The notes: generated by a model not told the origin, from the letters alone. 64,000 nt of DNA from Trametopsis cervina (GCA_022385755.1 MU278362.1:388251-452250), one strand, 5' to 3'. Positions 48,486 through 60,704 are shown, counted from the stretch's first letter. Numbers and translations: made by a program.

Positions 48486-50779
48486 ATGGCGATACTCTCT
48501 GGGAAACGACTGTATATCACGATCAACTTTGTTGCTGGGCTAGCAATCTTCTTGTGAGTTGTTATCTTTCTGAGAAGCTGCTGAACCCTGCGCTGAATGC
48601 AAAAACCCCGTATCGCAGCTTTGGATATGATCAAGGTGTTATGGGTGGCGTGAACACGTCGCCTGACTATGTGCGTACAATGGGGCTGGGATTCTCAACG
48701 TGAGTGCGATCCGTATAGGGAATATATCCCCAGGCTAAACGATGGTGTCATCTTGATCAACAGATATGAGGGTCCCAGCGAGGGATATGTCGTGACTATC
48801 ACCGAGCCTACGCGGCAAGGAGGGATTGTCAGCATCTACTACTTTGGAACTCTAATAGGATGCCTCATGGGAGGCGTCGCAGGTGACAGGTTAGTACAAC
48901 CCTGCAGACTCTGCCGCCCGAATGATATCATAACTCCCCCTCGTTCAGAATCGGCCGTTTGAGAGGAATGATCTTTGTGAGTTCACTATCTCATCAGGAA
49001 GCGGATGCAACCAAACTCACTTATCGCTTTTCTAGGGCTGCTGCTGGGTGCTCATCGGCGCAGCACTTCAGTGTTCCGCGCAGAACCTTGCCTGGTATGT
49101 CTATTCTGAACTGCAACTCTCTCACGCTACTGGTCTCCGTCTCATGGATTTCTCAGGATGCTCTGCGCTCGCGTCATCAATGGCATCGGCACCGGCATTC
49201 TCAACGCTATCGTTCCAGTCTGGTCTGCCGAAGTCGCAACACACACGTCTCGTGGTGCATTTATCGCAAGCGAGTTCACACTCAACATCTTCGGTGTCGT
49301 GGTGGCGTATTGGATGGAATTCGGGTTAGGGTTCGTCGGAGACGGAACTTCACAGATTCGATGGCGGGTGCGTGTTTTGAGTGGAATTTTGAGTGGAGGT
49401 CCTGTTCAACTAACGGAGTGTCTAGTTCCCGATTGGGTTTCAGATTCTGCCTGTGTTCGCGTTCCTCGCATGTCTGCCAACCATGCCAGGTGGGTTCCAC
49501 CATGTGGCACACGTTACAGATTGAAAACTGACGTTTCTCTCCAGAGAGCCCTCGTTGGCTACTCAAGATGGGTCGTAAAGACGAAGCACGCGAGATCTTG
49601 GGGCGCCTGCGTTCCGATGACGGCGACCCGAACTCCGCGCGTGCCGTCGCAGAATACGAAGACATCGTCGCGGCTGTCGCACTCGAGAAGGCGCACTCGA
49701 AACGGAACACGTACATGTCCATGTTCTTTGGCCGTGACGACGGCGACCTGCGTATCGCGCGCAGGGTACAGTTAGCGGTCTGGCTGCAGATTGTACAGGA
49801 GTAAGTCGCCTCGCGATGTTTGTGTGTAGAGGCGTCGTGACTGACGAACGATGCGCGTTGACAGATGGGTCGGAATCGCCGCAATTACTGTGTATGCACC
49901 TACCATTTTCGCTGAAGCAGGATATTCGGCACGCAAATCGCAGTGGTTAAGTGGTCTCAACGATGTCAGCCTCTACCTCTCTATCCCATTTATTGCCAGG
50001 CCTACTCACATCGTCATACCCAGATAACATACATGTTCAGCACCCTCCTCGCTGTACTCACCATCGACCGCTGGGGCCGTCGAATCGGACTATACTGGGG
50101 CGCGATCGGCCAAGGCGTCTCGCTCATCCTCGCGGGCGTGTTCGCGCGGCTCCTCAAGGAACACCCGGACAAAGCAGCGCAGTACGGCGGCGCGGCAGCG
50201 TTCTTCGTCTTCGCGTACACCGCGGTATTCGGCGCGACGTGGCTGACGATCCCCTGGGTACGTTACGCTGCTCGTTTTCGGCTGTAGTAGACTGAACACT
50301 AATCCTAACTCTGATTTCGATTACGTTTGTAATAGGTGTATCCGACGGAGATCTTCCCGCTTGAGGTGCGTGCGAAGGGAAATGCGTTCGGTGTGCTGGG
50401 GTGGTCTATCGGGAACGGGTACGTGCAGCGTTGATCCTTTGTCAGCTGTGTGCTCACGCTCATATGTGTGTGTGTCTGTCCCAATAGGTGGCTGACGCTG
50501 CTCAACCCTGTCATGTTCTCGCACATCGGCGAAAACACGCTGCACATCTTCGGCGCGGTCAACTTTCTGTCGATCCCGCTCATTTGGGCGTTGTATCCCG
50601 AGACAGCGAACCGGACGTTGGAGGAAATGGATGTGCTGTTCTCGAGCAAAAGTCCCTTCGTGTGGGACGCGGAGCGCGAGTTTGCGAAGTGGAAGGCGGA
50701 GAAGGCTTTGGAAGGCGAGGGGGCTGTAAACGAGAAGCAGGTCGTGGAGGTTATGCAGGAGGCGAGCGAGAAGGTATAA
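48486..50779 (+). CDS. Sugar porter family MFS transporter
   Basis: Plasma-membrane hexose or related sugar importer with 12 predicted membrane helices. Twelve exons: 48486-48553, 48619-48699, 48764-48889, 48949-48976, 49036-49094, 49157-49367, 49426-49489, 49545-49800, 49865-49964, 50024-50257, 50336-50418, 50488-50779; 1602 bases, 533 residues, phases consistent. Family signatures in order: FGYDQGVMGGV in helix 1, GDRIGRLRG (loop 2-3), PESPRWLLKMGR before the central loop, IDRWGRRIG (loop 8-9), YPTEIFPLEVRAKGNA, and ALYPETANRTLEEMD near the C-terminus. The first exon ends inside helix 1. One donor (GTCAGC at 49965) is weak but restores the frame. Substrate not determinable. The start ATG fits MAILSGKRLY, typical for the family. 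Confidence 0.92.
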
Positions 50780-51111
50780 AGTTCTGGGACTGCAGCGTGG
50801 CAAAACCAGTCGTGGAGATCTGCACGAATAATTCAAAGAATATGCACTACAAATTTCACAAACATAGTAGAAACTGGTGAATTGAACGTTCAAATTAGCT
50901 ACATCACAGCATCGCGGAACACCATTAGTGAGTACAGTATCAAGTGAAACAAAACAACACAACACAACATATCAATTTCAATCAATGAAACAAAGCAGAG
51001 GCAAGATGAGGAAGCAAGTTGTAAACCTAGAAAGCAAGAGGGCAAGCGCGGCAGCCCAACACGTTGTTTTGTCACCTCCCCACAGAATCAGATCAACGCT
51101 CTCTCAGCACC
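50780..51111. other. Intergenic, convergent 3' ends
   Basis: AT-rich, with ACAAAACAACACAACACAAC near 50949. No gene seen. Confidence 0.6.
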
Positions 51112-52217
51112 CTAATCCGTCAACTTCGGCAAGACAGTCAACAGCTGGTCCACGTTCAGGAACTGTACCCAGCTCTCGATGTCCTTCTTATCCTTCTGCC
51201 ACACAAACTTGGTGTCCTCCGTACCCCTGAAGAACGCCGACGCGCACTGGTACACCTGCGTCTCGGCGTAGTCATCCGCATCGCCCTCGCCCCTTGGTTT
51301 CAGCACTGCGATCTGGCTCTGCCACAGCCGGAACTCCCACCCCGTGAGCGGGTACCCGTCACCCCGCGCGCTCTCGCCCGGTAGGTTGAACTCGAGCCGG
51401 GATAGGTCGAACCCGAGCGGCTGGCCGATGGCTTTGATGTACGCTTGCTTGAGCGCGAGGATGATGCAGAGCCGGCGGAGGATGACATCGGGGGGCTCGT
51501 TTGGTTGGATGAAGGAGACTTCGAGGGTGGTTAGCTAAGAGGTAGGACGTCGTTATGTTAGCGCAGTGTGGTTGGGGGAGGGGAAGTGGCTTACCTTGTG
51601 GTGCTGCGACTCTGCCCAGCCGTGCACGGATGTGTCGGGTGGAATGCAGAGCTGTTTGATGCCGAGCCCGATATGGATGACCTCGCGTTGGCGGCCTTGG
51701 GTCATGACCATGCCGACGAGGGAGTTGTCGTATGCGAGGTGGTACCCAATCATGGCGCGGAGACGATGAGTAGGCTGTGAAGATATATCGGCTTCCTGTT
51801 GGAAGATAGGGATCGGGTTAGTACGAGTGTATGTGAATGAGAGTAGTTGGGGACGTACCTGTTCAATCCAATGTTTCCCATTCGCATCAGAGCAGTCCCT
51901 CCATTTGGCGCGAGGAATACGGCGATGGCGCATCATGAGGAGGGGAAGCATATAAGATATCATTTCCCCTTTGGAAAACACAAGTCAGCGGTGTTGCGAG
52001 AGGTTTGGGATATTGCAACTCACTGATCGACTCTTGGGACTGCGGCTCATATGGGACAGTGGCGTGGGGGACGCACGTCCGCATCGTTTCATAACATTTA
52101 TTGTATTCCTATCATGCGACGTGAGTCATACTGTATGGACGCATTCGGAGGACTACTCACCTCCAGTGTGATCGGGTGGTTATAGGATAACATCCATACT
52201 AATAACGGGCACTCCAT
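51112..52217 (-). CDS. 4'-phosphopantetheinyl transferase-like protein with altered active-site motifs
   Basis: Active family members move the phosphopantetheine arm of CoA to a serine of carrier domains in fatty-acid, polyketide and lysine synthesis enzymes. Five exons: 52217-52161, 52108-52024, 51968-51859, 51795-51595, 51534-51112; 876 bases, 291 residues. The order fits the Sfp/LYS5 type: RIPRAKWRDCSDANGKHW (the GKP region), IGYHLAYDNSLVGM (YNVSHD region, near 101-113), IHIGLGIKQL (GVD region, near 125-132), LTTLE, and ILALKQAYIKAIG (WxxKEAxxK region, near 176-187). The aligned His, the GxD aspartate, the Trp and the KEA glutamate are replaced by Tyr, Gly, Leu and Gln. No frameshift was seen, so the gene is open but probably not a normal transferase. 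The start is the first Met giving a family-like N-terminus; upstream exons cannot be excluded. Confidence 0.68.
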
Positions 52218-53491
52218 GATGTTCCCGACTTTGCATCAAACGTTCCGGGTAGGTATGCTAGATCACAGCCAGTGTGAGCACAGGTACACATTAAGATTGC
52301 AAAAGCATGAATCTCACTTGCGTTCGCAGGCAGAGAAGGAAGATGGCAAGCTGTGCGCAGACAGAAGGATAGTGTGGCGCTGGTGTATCTGGAAAAATGT
52401 TTGGGATGCCTGCAGGCGTTGGGCGGCTGTGAGCTTTAAAGAGGGCGCGGCGAGAAGGATATGTATCGCAGAAGGGGCAGGTTTTGTACTACTCTCTCGT
52501 CGTAGTCGGGGCCATTTTGAAGTGGCGTTGGTTGGGCCAGCAGGCGTTGGCCACGCTGCACTATTATCTGATCTCGTTTGTTCGTGGTGGTACAATGAAG
52601 AGCGTGGCCCGGTCCGGCATCGCTCGCAACGTGCTGATCGTCGTCCGCGACAGACGCGCATGCACTTTGTCTCGGCTACTCATGAACATTCGGGTGAGGA
52701 TTGCGCAGGGACGGGGAGAACGGGGAGGAGGCATTTCTGAGGTATTGTGCAGCCAGACAGCCGCCGACATGACAGGCGAGGAGTCAATTGTGCAGGGGCG
52801 TGTACTTCGGCGGTCTGTGCGACTACGTTTGATCATGGGTCTACGGTTGCTTATTGTTTCATTGGTTCAAGCAATGCAGCGGAAACATTCACGTACCTCG
52901 AGTGTGATACGGTGGCTCCTCGATCCTCCTCCGGCGTTCATCCAGAGAAACAAAGCAGAATGGGTTGCTACCGAGCCTGCTCCACGGCCTAGCATTCAGG
53001 TCCTAACCGTAGTTTGGCATATCTGACCCTGCCCAGGACAAGAATTACACATCCATGGTCTGGGTACTGTATAAGTCTTTGTTTAAAGGACCAGGGCGAG
53101 AGAGAATAAAAGGGGCTCACGGAGACTTGAGCTATGCGAGGGGGCTCAGTTCAAATTGTGTACGTCTCTTCATGAGCTCCAGAGCCACTATCAACATGGT
53201 AAATAGCCTGAGAGGTATCAATGTCGGTGCGCAAGTTCACAGAAACCAGGAAAGACAAGAAGGAAACGAGAATCGAAGGCTGGCGTGAAGGCGTCTGACG
53301 GTGGATCGACGCTATTGTCTCGTGGAACTAAGGGCCATTCAGGTTGCCGCAGACAACAGACAACAGGCACCATACAGGGCAATGGCGACAGGGTCTTAAT
53401 CAGATATCTCAGGGAGGGTAATCAGGGAGCATGAGTGTCGCTATCCAGAAATACATGCATATAGTCCAGTATCTAAACGCAGGCTGTTATA
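52218..53491. other. Intergenic, 1.3 kb
   Basis: Promoter of the PPTase-like gene and the 3' flank of the acyl-CoA oxidase. Plus frames of 174 and 180 codons (52216-52740, 52484-53026) overlap each other and show no domain. Nothing supported. Confidence 0.5.
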
Positions 53492-56320
53492 TTACAACTT
53501 CGCCACTCTTCCACCAGCAGTGGCCAGTTGTTGCCCTCGCTTTAACAACGGCTTGATATATTCCTATAAAGCATAGCATATACGCTAAGAACAACGCACA
53601 TATATCCTGCGACGAACAAAGGGCTTGCCTCGTATCCATCTGGGATATTCGTCGCGTTCAACGGCTCTCGTTGCGAGCGCTCCCATAACGCCTCATACAC
53701 CTTCCCGTCATACACACCAAGTGCGCTGTATAATCGCCTTGAATTCAGTACCCCAGGAAGACTAGTGACGGGTTAGAGCTTACCTATCCAACTCCCAATC
53801 AGAGAACCCAAACGCGTCCGTCAACCCCACCGTGTGCGGCAGGATGCGCAAGTACACCTCTTTCATAGCCATTCGCAGGGCACGCGTACGATCGCCATGA
53901 CTATCCTTGTCCGGGAGAGCCAGTATGTCGAAGGACAACAGGTCTGCAAGAGCACCCTCGACCGTCGTAAGCAGATACTGTAGACAACGAGTTAGAAAGA
54001 GAGCGATACGGCTGCATCTAAGCCAATACACACCAGCAGAAATAGATCATGCATCACCCGTTGTACTCCATCCGAGAAATATGTCGGAAGCTCGGACGCG
54101 AACCGTTCAACCTCAGCAGCGACATATGCCTCTGTGATGGCTTTCGCCGTGCGTGCTGCTTCAGTGGGATCAACACCTCCACAGGCCTCATTCTTCACGC
54201 ATCCGCCAACCAGACATAGTGCACGGTATTCGAGGAGGCGCACGAGAGATGGAATATGCGTCCAATCCAGATTGCGCAAGTGGCTTCGTGATAAGTTTAC
54301 AGTTGACCAATGCCTGACGAAGCGGGTAAAGGCGGAGGGTGAGGACTCGGATGGCGTCTTTGCTGAGGAATACGCCCTGAACGCTTTGACGGCTGCCCTC
54401 ACAACTTGCAGATCCAGCACGTAGTTGTCTCCTTCAAACCTACGGCGCAGGTCTTAGCACGTCCTGAAAGCGTAGATATCAACGGAGGTACTGACGTCAC
54501 GTTCGGCAAATATGTCGCATATATGCGCCCTATGCCTGCAGCCTCGCTGAATCCATGTCCGCCCAGGACTCGCCGGGCAGCTTCGAGATCATGCACGGTC
54601 TGCGTCGTCACAAGGCTCTTGAGTCCGCTTGTGGTTGCGTGCATTTCTGCTAGCAGGGTCGTATCGCCCTGCGCAAGACGAGAGGATAGACGTGTGAAGG
54701 AGTTTTCCTGCGAGTGAGTGCGTTAGGGATATGAAGTAGGCGATAGGTCATTCTTACGAGGTTTCTACCGAGGAATATGTAGACATATGCTCTGGACAGG
54801 ATGGGCAGAAGTCGAGCGTACACAGATGGGTAGGAGATGACCTGTGGTTCCAATCCGTCAGGACCAGCGACGCCTTGTCGGCGCGCATGCGTGTAACGAA
54901 TTGCAATGGAAATAGCTGGCGAATTGGACATTTGGTTAGTAATCTGACGCAAATCGAAGAAGAGGAGGATGATCAACCTTTCGCAGACGTCCAGCCTGCA
55001 TTCGTGATCATGCTAGAAAAGAGAAGCTTTGCATGAGACATGTTGCGCAAATACCAGAGATAAGAATTACTCACGTCGATCTGATATACATCATCTGCAC
55101 ACTGTCAACTCATAATCTGGGATACAGACAATGATGCTCACACCACCATAGCTAATCTTCGCATGCGGGGGCCTCACATATTGGCCATCCTCCGTTACCT
55201 GCGCAAACTTGGAGAGCATGTGCCCGGCAGGAATGCGAACGTGATCGAATACAGCATACCCGTTGTCCGTCGTTTGCCATGCGCCCATGGCTTTGGGTCC
55301 TAATTCACAATATTACATGCTATGCCAGCTGCGGTATGGCTTCTTATTTACCAATATCTCCGAGCGTTATACCCGGCATAACACTATGATCATCTAGCCG
55401 CCAGTAAACAACACCACCCGAACCGGATGTACAGAAACAGCCCACGTACCAAGCGACCTCAACTGCACGAAGAACAAATGCGGTCCCGCCCGTTTCCCAC
55501 CTGGCAAGACGAGTTGCGCGACCACAACGCCATGCGTCGCAAAGCGCCCCGCGCCGCCGATCCACCACTTGCGCGCCGTAAACGTCGGCGAGTGCAGCTC
55601 GAACTCGCGGGTGGCGGGGAGATAAGTCGCTGTAGTCTCCAGGGAGACGAGGGAGGAGCCATGTGCGAGCTCTGTTTGGAGGTAACAGCTTTGGGTGGTG
55701 GTAAGGTGGAGAATAAAGGGATGAATCAAAGGAGCGTACCCGATGATGCCTGCGTTGGCTACGAGGTCTCCGTACTGTTCTAAGAGTTCAGGAGAGGCCT
55801 GAGACGTGAAGACAGGCTCAAACGCTGTGGTACACATATAAGGAAGCCAATTTAGACGTTAATACGCGTGCCGTCCCTTACCTATCTGGTGTAGCGTGTA
55901 AGGATGCGTCTCGTCCAACAAGCTGATCGCCTTCTTGAACTGCGCCTGGCTCCACTTGTGCTTGTCTTGCAGTTCGTGAACACGATGAATCATGCGGAGC
56001 ACGTTCTTGTAGCGCTCTGGACGCGACATGTAAATCCTACAACACGTAAATGTTTGCTATCGCATATTAAGTCACCAGAAGACGTACCAACGGGCCTTGG
56101 AGAATACAGGATCGGACGACATAAGTTTGACGATCTCATCATGCAGCTCCCATTGATCCTTGCCACCTGAGAATAGCTCAGTCATATTTCTATCTTGGCT
56201 TTTCGAGGGAAGGTGCGCACCGTGTAAGTACTCCCGAAGTTGTGGGATGTCGAGTGTCGTTCGTCTTCGCTCTTCGAGTAAATCTGTGTGCGCCTGCTCA
56301 TGAGGTAAACGAGGAGTCAT
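53492..56320 (-). CDS. Peroxisomal acyl-CoA oxidase
   Basis: First, FAD-dependent step of peroxisomal beta-oxidation: acyl-CoA to trans-2-enoyl-CoA with release of hydrogen peroxide. Fifteen exons: 56320-56221, 56166-56088, 56036-55882, 55824-55740, 55688-55450, 55393-55352, 55299-55142, 55094-55075, 55012-54978, 54915-54758, 54707-54496, 54439-54034, 53977-53784, 53737-53629, 53563-53492; 2064 bases, 687 residues, near the usual family length. Family segments: LHGGKDQW, YGDLVANAGIIGCYLQTELAHGS, TARKWWIGGAGR, ISYGGMMYIRST, RYTHARRQG, RVLGGHGFSEAAGI, NVTFEGDNYVL and PDGYEEYIKPLL. The last intron begins GC; removing it yields the conserved YEEYIKPLL and a C-terminal AKL, a type-1 peroxisomal signal. 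One exon is 20 bases. The first intron is 54 bases, in frame and without a stop, so its removal is inferred from homology. Confidence 0.92.
53564..53628 (-). other. GC-AG intron, last intron of the acyl-CoA oxidase gene
   Basis: On the minus strand the intron starts GCAAGC and ends TTTATAG. Splicing joins GAG (Glu) to GAATATATC (EYI), restoring the family motif and the AKL terminus. If it is kept, the frame continues 29 codons to a stop at 53542 and the peroxisomal signal is lost. Confidence 0.75.
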
Positions 56321-57175
56321 TTCTGCAGTTCACTATCATCCGACGACGATGATATTGTGTCAGGATCGTCTGCAAGGATTTCGGTACCTCACGTCGAACA
56401 ATGGTCAGTGTTGCAATACAACCCGCATAAGATCTCGGGCTCCGGCCCCTTGAAATTGCCGCTGATGGTCATGGGAATGCGGCGTGGGACAACACGAATG
56501 CACGATGCATAATGAGTTGAGAGTTTATGGTAAGCCGAAAGCACGAATAGGAATGTGGAAAACCGTGCTCTGGAACCCTCTACGACGGTTATCGGTTTAA
56601 GTAGCAGAGTTGAAAACAAACTGCAGCGCCACAACGCTGTTGCCAAATACGTACAAACTGCGTAATAGCACTTACGCTTTGGTCGATTGAGGTACTCGCC
56701 CGTCAAAGCATAGAAATCTCAGAGAATCGATGCAGGATTCGCGAAAGGTCATCCTGGAGACCGTGCAGAGCAGAACAGAACTTGGCGTACGAGTTTCAGC
56801 GCAGTCGGGAACGCATGAATGGCTGGCGAATCAAATAACAATATGTCATAACTGATCCGGAGTCTGAGTTGAGGACGATACACGACAAAATACAAGAAAT
56901 GCCTACATGACTCGGAAGAGTTGAATATCTAGAGATATGGACTAAAAACTCGACGTCAATCTTTTCACTAACCCCATAAACGATACCGAACTTCAGCCAG
57001 CTGGACGACTTTCTGTCTGGCTGGAAGCGTGACGGCTAGCGAAGGTCAGTAGTGCATGAGCAGAATATGTTCATACTCATAGCATTTGTAAATACATCAA
57101 TGTACATACATATTCTTAGGCTACACGCTTACCAACAACGAATGAGGCATTAGCAACAACGGCCACTTATAATCA
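56321..57175. other. Intergenic, 0.85 kb
   Basis: Promoter of the acyl-CoA oxidase and the 3' flank of the acidic nuclear protein. No gene or repeat recognised. Confidence 0.55.
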
Positions 57176-57782
57176 TCAGTCTTCCTCGTCTTCATCCTCG
57201 TCCTCAGCTTCTTCCTCATCCTCATCCCCATCTCCAGCCTCCTCTTCCTCTTCATCCTCTTCGTCGGACTCGACACGCTTCTTGGACTTGGAGGGGCTGC
57301 CCTTCGATGCGGGCTTTGAGCTGCTAGATGAAGCAGGAGCAACTGCCTTGCCTTTGCCCTTCGAGGAGCTTTCGGGTTTACTGGGCTTGGTTTGGCGTTT
57401 GCTCTTAGCCTTCGGAGCATCGTCCTCATCGTCCTCGTCTTCTTCGTCGAACCCCTTGACTTTGGTGTAGTCAACACGGATGCCACGGGTCCTACGTCCT
57501 CCAGTCGAAACCGCTGCAGCCTCCTCCTGAAGAGCTGCTAGCTCATCTACAGAACACGTGATGTATATCAGGTCACCAAGAGAAACGGGGGAGGCGTCGT
57601 ACCATCGTCAATGCCCTCATCCGACGCGCTCTCCTCAAACTCATCCTCAGACTCGTCCCGCTTTGCTCTAAGTGGCGAGTTCGACTACGACGCTCGTCGG
57701 CAGTGCATAGCAACGAGAAACCTCACTTTTTACTGCTCTTCTTAGGGGCTTCCTCCGCGCGACGTTTGGGGCGGGAGCTCAT
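57176..57782 (-). CDS. Acidic nuclear protein, CHZ1-like (histone H2A.Z chaperone candidate)
   Basis: Three exons, 57782-57727, 57667-57603 and 57546-57176, give 492 bases and 163 residues. The first acceptor is placed at 57668 (CACTTAG) because it alone keeps the frame (KKSSKK joined to AKRDESEDE). The protein starts MSSRPKRRAEEAPKK, a nuclear-localisation-like basic patch, followed by an acidic segment, DDELAALQEEAAAVSTGGRR with TRGIRVDYTKVKGFDEEDE, a Ser/Lys/Pro linker and a C-terminal Glu/Asp run. The (G)RRTRG..VDY core preceded by acidic residues resembles the CHZ motif of Chz1, which escorts H2A.Z-H2B. The match is short, so a generic acidic nuclear protein is the alternative. Its promoter is shared with the divergent peptidase gene. 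Confidence 0.6.
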
Positions 57783-58183
57783 GGTGGAGGTGAGAAAGGA
57801 GCTGTGATGTGACGGTGGCGGTCTCCCCCTTTTATAGCGAACTGGACTTCAATTTCGTCTTGCGCAATCACGCCGCCATTGTCCGCATCCTCACCACCTA
57901 CAGGCAATTGTATCCCAAGTCGAGTGTAGCGCAAGTGGGGAAGAGTGAGTGCACCTGCCGTGATAGTTGTTGAATGGCGTGTCTTTGCGTTCATCTCAAG
58001 TTGGAATTCGCTGGGTGCCCGTCACCGTAAGGGACGCGTCCTAGTTTCGTCATTGCCTGGCGGTGCAGAGTGTCTCTGCAAGATGAACACAAATAACCAA
58101 TTGTGCTTATCAGTACCAGATCAGGTTTCACAATCGTATCTGCTGATTCTCTGCTCCCAACTGCAACATAAATCGCCTGAGTC
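57783..58183. promoter_or_regulatory. Probable bidirectional promoter region, 0.4 kb
   Basis: Separates two divergent start codons. No specific element was identified. Confidence 0.4.
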
Positions 58184-60628
58184 ATGAGTACACCGGACAT
58201 AGTAGCACAGCTAGCTCAGGACTCCAGTAGTCTGTACAGGCAGCTGGCGGAATTTCCGACGTACAAGACAGGCCAATTCCAGGGCGAAGGTGGTAAGCAG
58301 TACTTACATTCCTCTGTAATGATTATTCTGATATACGTGATACGAGGATGTAGTCTTAAGAGTCACTACAAGCACTGTCGACCATGAAAACAACACTAAA
58401 AGGACAAGCATCAAGACATACGTACAGTCAGGCGATATATTTGTAGCATCCATCTCACCAGATACTCCTGATGTCGTCGCCTCCACCCTCTCACCATCCG
58501 GAAGGTATCTTGCAATCTTAAGGGAATCATCGGACGCTTCAAAACCAGACGGGAAAACCCGTTCTGTTGAAGTTTGGGCGGAAGACAAGCTCCAGGCAAC
58601 ACAGGATGTCACCGACATTCATAAAGGCTTCTTCACTGATGGTACGACCCTAAGCTTGAACACTGGTCTTTTCTAACATAGGGCACACATAGAATACCTG
58701 TCTTCAATTTATTTCTCGCCTTCAGAGTCGAAGCTTGTCTACACCGCTGAAGCCAAGACGCTCGACGCCCGTTCTGATCCATTAGCGAAATACAGGTTCA
58801 CTCCCGACTTCGGGGAAAGCTACGGCGGGAAGAAACACCCCGCCGTCTTCCTCTTCGAATGGAAGAAAGCCGATAACCCAAAGATCTCGCAGGTTGCGCT
58901 CGCGGATCCCCATGCACCAACACTGCTGGGTCACGCCGTCTTCGGCGACGAAGATAAGTTGTTGGCGATAGCATATGAATACACCGTGGACGGACGTTTG
59001 CTTGGCGTTATATATTGTCCCAACCGCGAAGCTAGCATCTGGGAAATCACCCTGCCCTCCGGTGTTCGCGAGAAGGGTGGCAATATTCTGAAATGTGATG
59101 CGTCCAAGCTCACTTCGTCTGACATGGCCTGTCGGTCTCCTCGCGTTCTTCTGGGCACGAATGGTCGTCCATCTTACCTGGTCTGGGTGTCGAACGACGT
59201 TGGAGGGCCCCACGCGACATGCTCGACTCTACACGCTCGTAATCTGACGATAAGCGAGACACGGGTACTCATCAAGACGGTCTGGGATCCTGCGCCGTTC
59301 GAATTCCCTGGACTTTACCTCAACACTCTGCCAACCCATCCATTCCTGAACACACCAGATCCACAAGCGCCTCCTTATATTGTTCTGTCTTCTACGTGGC
59401 GCTCGCGCTCAACTATATTACTTGTGTCAGTACAAGCCGGGACCTTCGTCGAGTTGACTCCACCGGAGAAGAATGCACTTCACAGCTGGACCCTAATCTC
59501 TACGAATGGCATCAACCGGCTATTGTGCTCGCGCAGCGCTCCTAATCAGCCACCTGAACTTCTGTTGGGCAGTCTAAACAATGATCACAAAACTGTGAAA
59601 TGGGTTATCGTATCGCAGCCAAAGATTCCGGATGATCGTGAGTCGCGTTTAACTCGCATATGACAGTGGACCGATATCGATCCTGATGCCCGACCGTCAG
59701 TACGTGCCAAATTAGCCCGTCTGCAGACTGAGGTTGTCCCAATCCCTTCGCGGGAACCCACAGAGACTATCGTGGTGCGAGACCCATCAAAAGGCACTCA
59801 ACCGTCCATCATCATGCCTCACGGAGGCCCGCACAGTGGAAATATCGTCGGTTTCAGTGCTGTCAGCGCCGCATTGGCTATCGAGGGATGTAAGTTTTCA
59901 TATGTGCGCTCTGATATTTCACATCCCCGTCTTCTGACTATAAATCTTACCTAGACGTAATCTCGTATCCTGGGTACACCGGATCGATTGGCTTTGGTGA
60001 GAAACACGTCAAAGAGCTTATGGGCAGGATCGGAACGCTGGACATCGAGGATTGCATGACGTCGCTCCGCCATTTGGAGATCCTCGGATATACGAAGTTT
60101 GGTCCTGGCCAGCAGTACGTGATGGGGGGTTCTCATGGAGGCTTTATCACTGGACATTGTGCGTCCGTCGCCTCTTTGTGCGCTACTGACGTGCTTGGCT
60201 CACGAAGTCTAAATTCCCTAGTGATCGGACAATACCCTGACTTCTTCAGCGGAGCTGTGTTACGGAACCCCGTCATCTCCCTGGGCGAACTCTCCTACTC
60301 GGACATCCCCGATTGGTATTTCGAGGAGAGTGGTATCCCCTACACTTCGACTTCGCTTGTTACCCCTGAGCTGTATGAGAAGCTTTGGGCAATGTCTCCG
60401 ATATCTCATGTGGACCAGGTGCGCGCCCCGGTTGCGATTCTGATCGGAGAGAAGGATCAAAGGGTGGCGACGACGCAAGGACGGAGCTATTATCATGCTC
60501 TGAAAGGCAGGGGAAAGCACGTCGAGATGTACTGCTTCAAAGACGACATACACCCAATCGACAGCGTCGAGGGACAGCTTGCTACGTATCAAGTAGCGAC
60601 TCGACTCTTCCGATCAGGCAGAGCGTAA
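58184..60628 (+). CDS. Acylaminoacyl peptidase (serine peptidase family S9C)
   Basis: Cytosolic enzyme that removes N-acylated amino acids from peptides and helps clear damaged proteins. Exons 58184-58292, 58354-58641, 58693 to about 59610, then from 59668 with two further introns near 59890-59955 and 60159-60221, ending TAA at 60628. The N-terminal half is a beta-propeller (GDIFVASISPDTPDVV, GRYLAILRES, KLVYTAEAKT, LLAIAYEYTVDGRLL). The C-terminal alpha/beta-hydrolase domain has PSIIMPHGGPHSG, GYTGSIGFGEKH and the triad: Ser in GGSHGG (codon 60131), Asp in GEKDQRV (60455) and His in DDIHPID (60551). The junction near 59610-59667 is uncertain: the visible GTGAGT at 59640 puts the next exon out of frame, while GTATCG at 59611 keeps it. 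ATG 58184 opens a frame that joins exon 2 in phase. Confidence 0.9.
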
Positions 60629-60704
60629 GCCGAATGCACTATACTGTCACAATAAACCCCGAGTGTCCGATGCAACGTGCAATAATGATAATAGCCCAAT
60701 TATC

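Noticed and set aside
45578..52217. Secondary-metabolite cluster (ABM-like protein, transporter, PPTase-like protein)
   Set aside because: No polyketide synthase, peptide synthetase, terpene synthase or P450 is present, and the transporter is a sugar porter.
52216..53026. Two overlapping plus frames of 174 and 180 codons
   Set aside because: They overlap in different frames, show no domain and lie in the upstream region of the PPTase-like gene.
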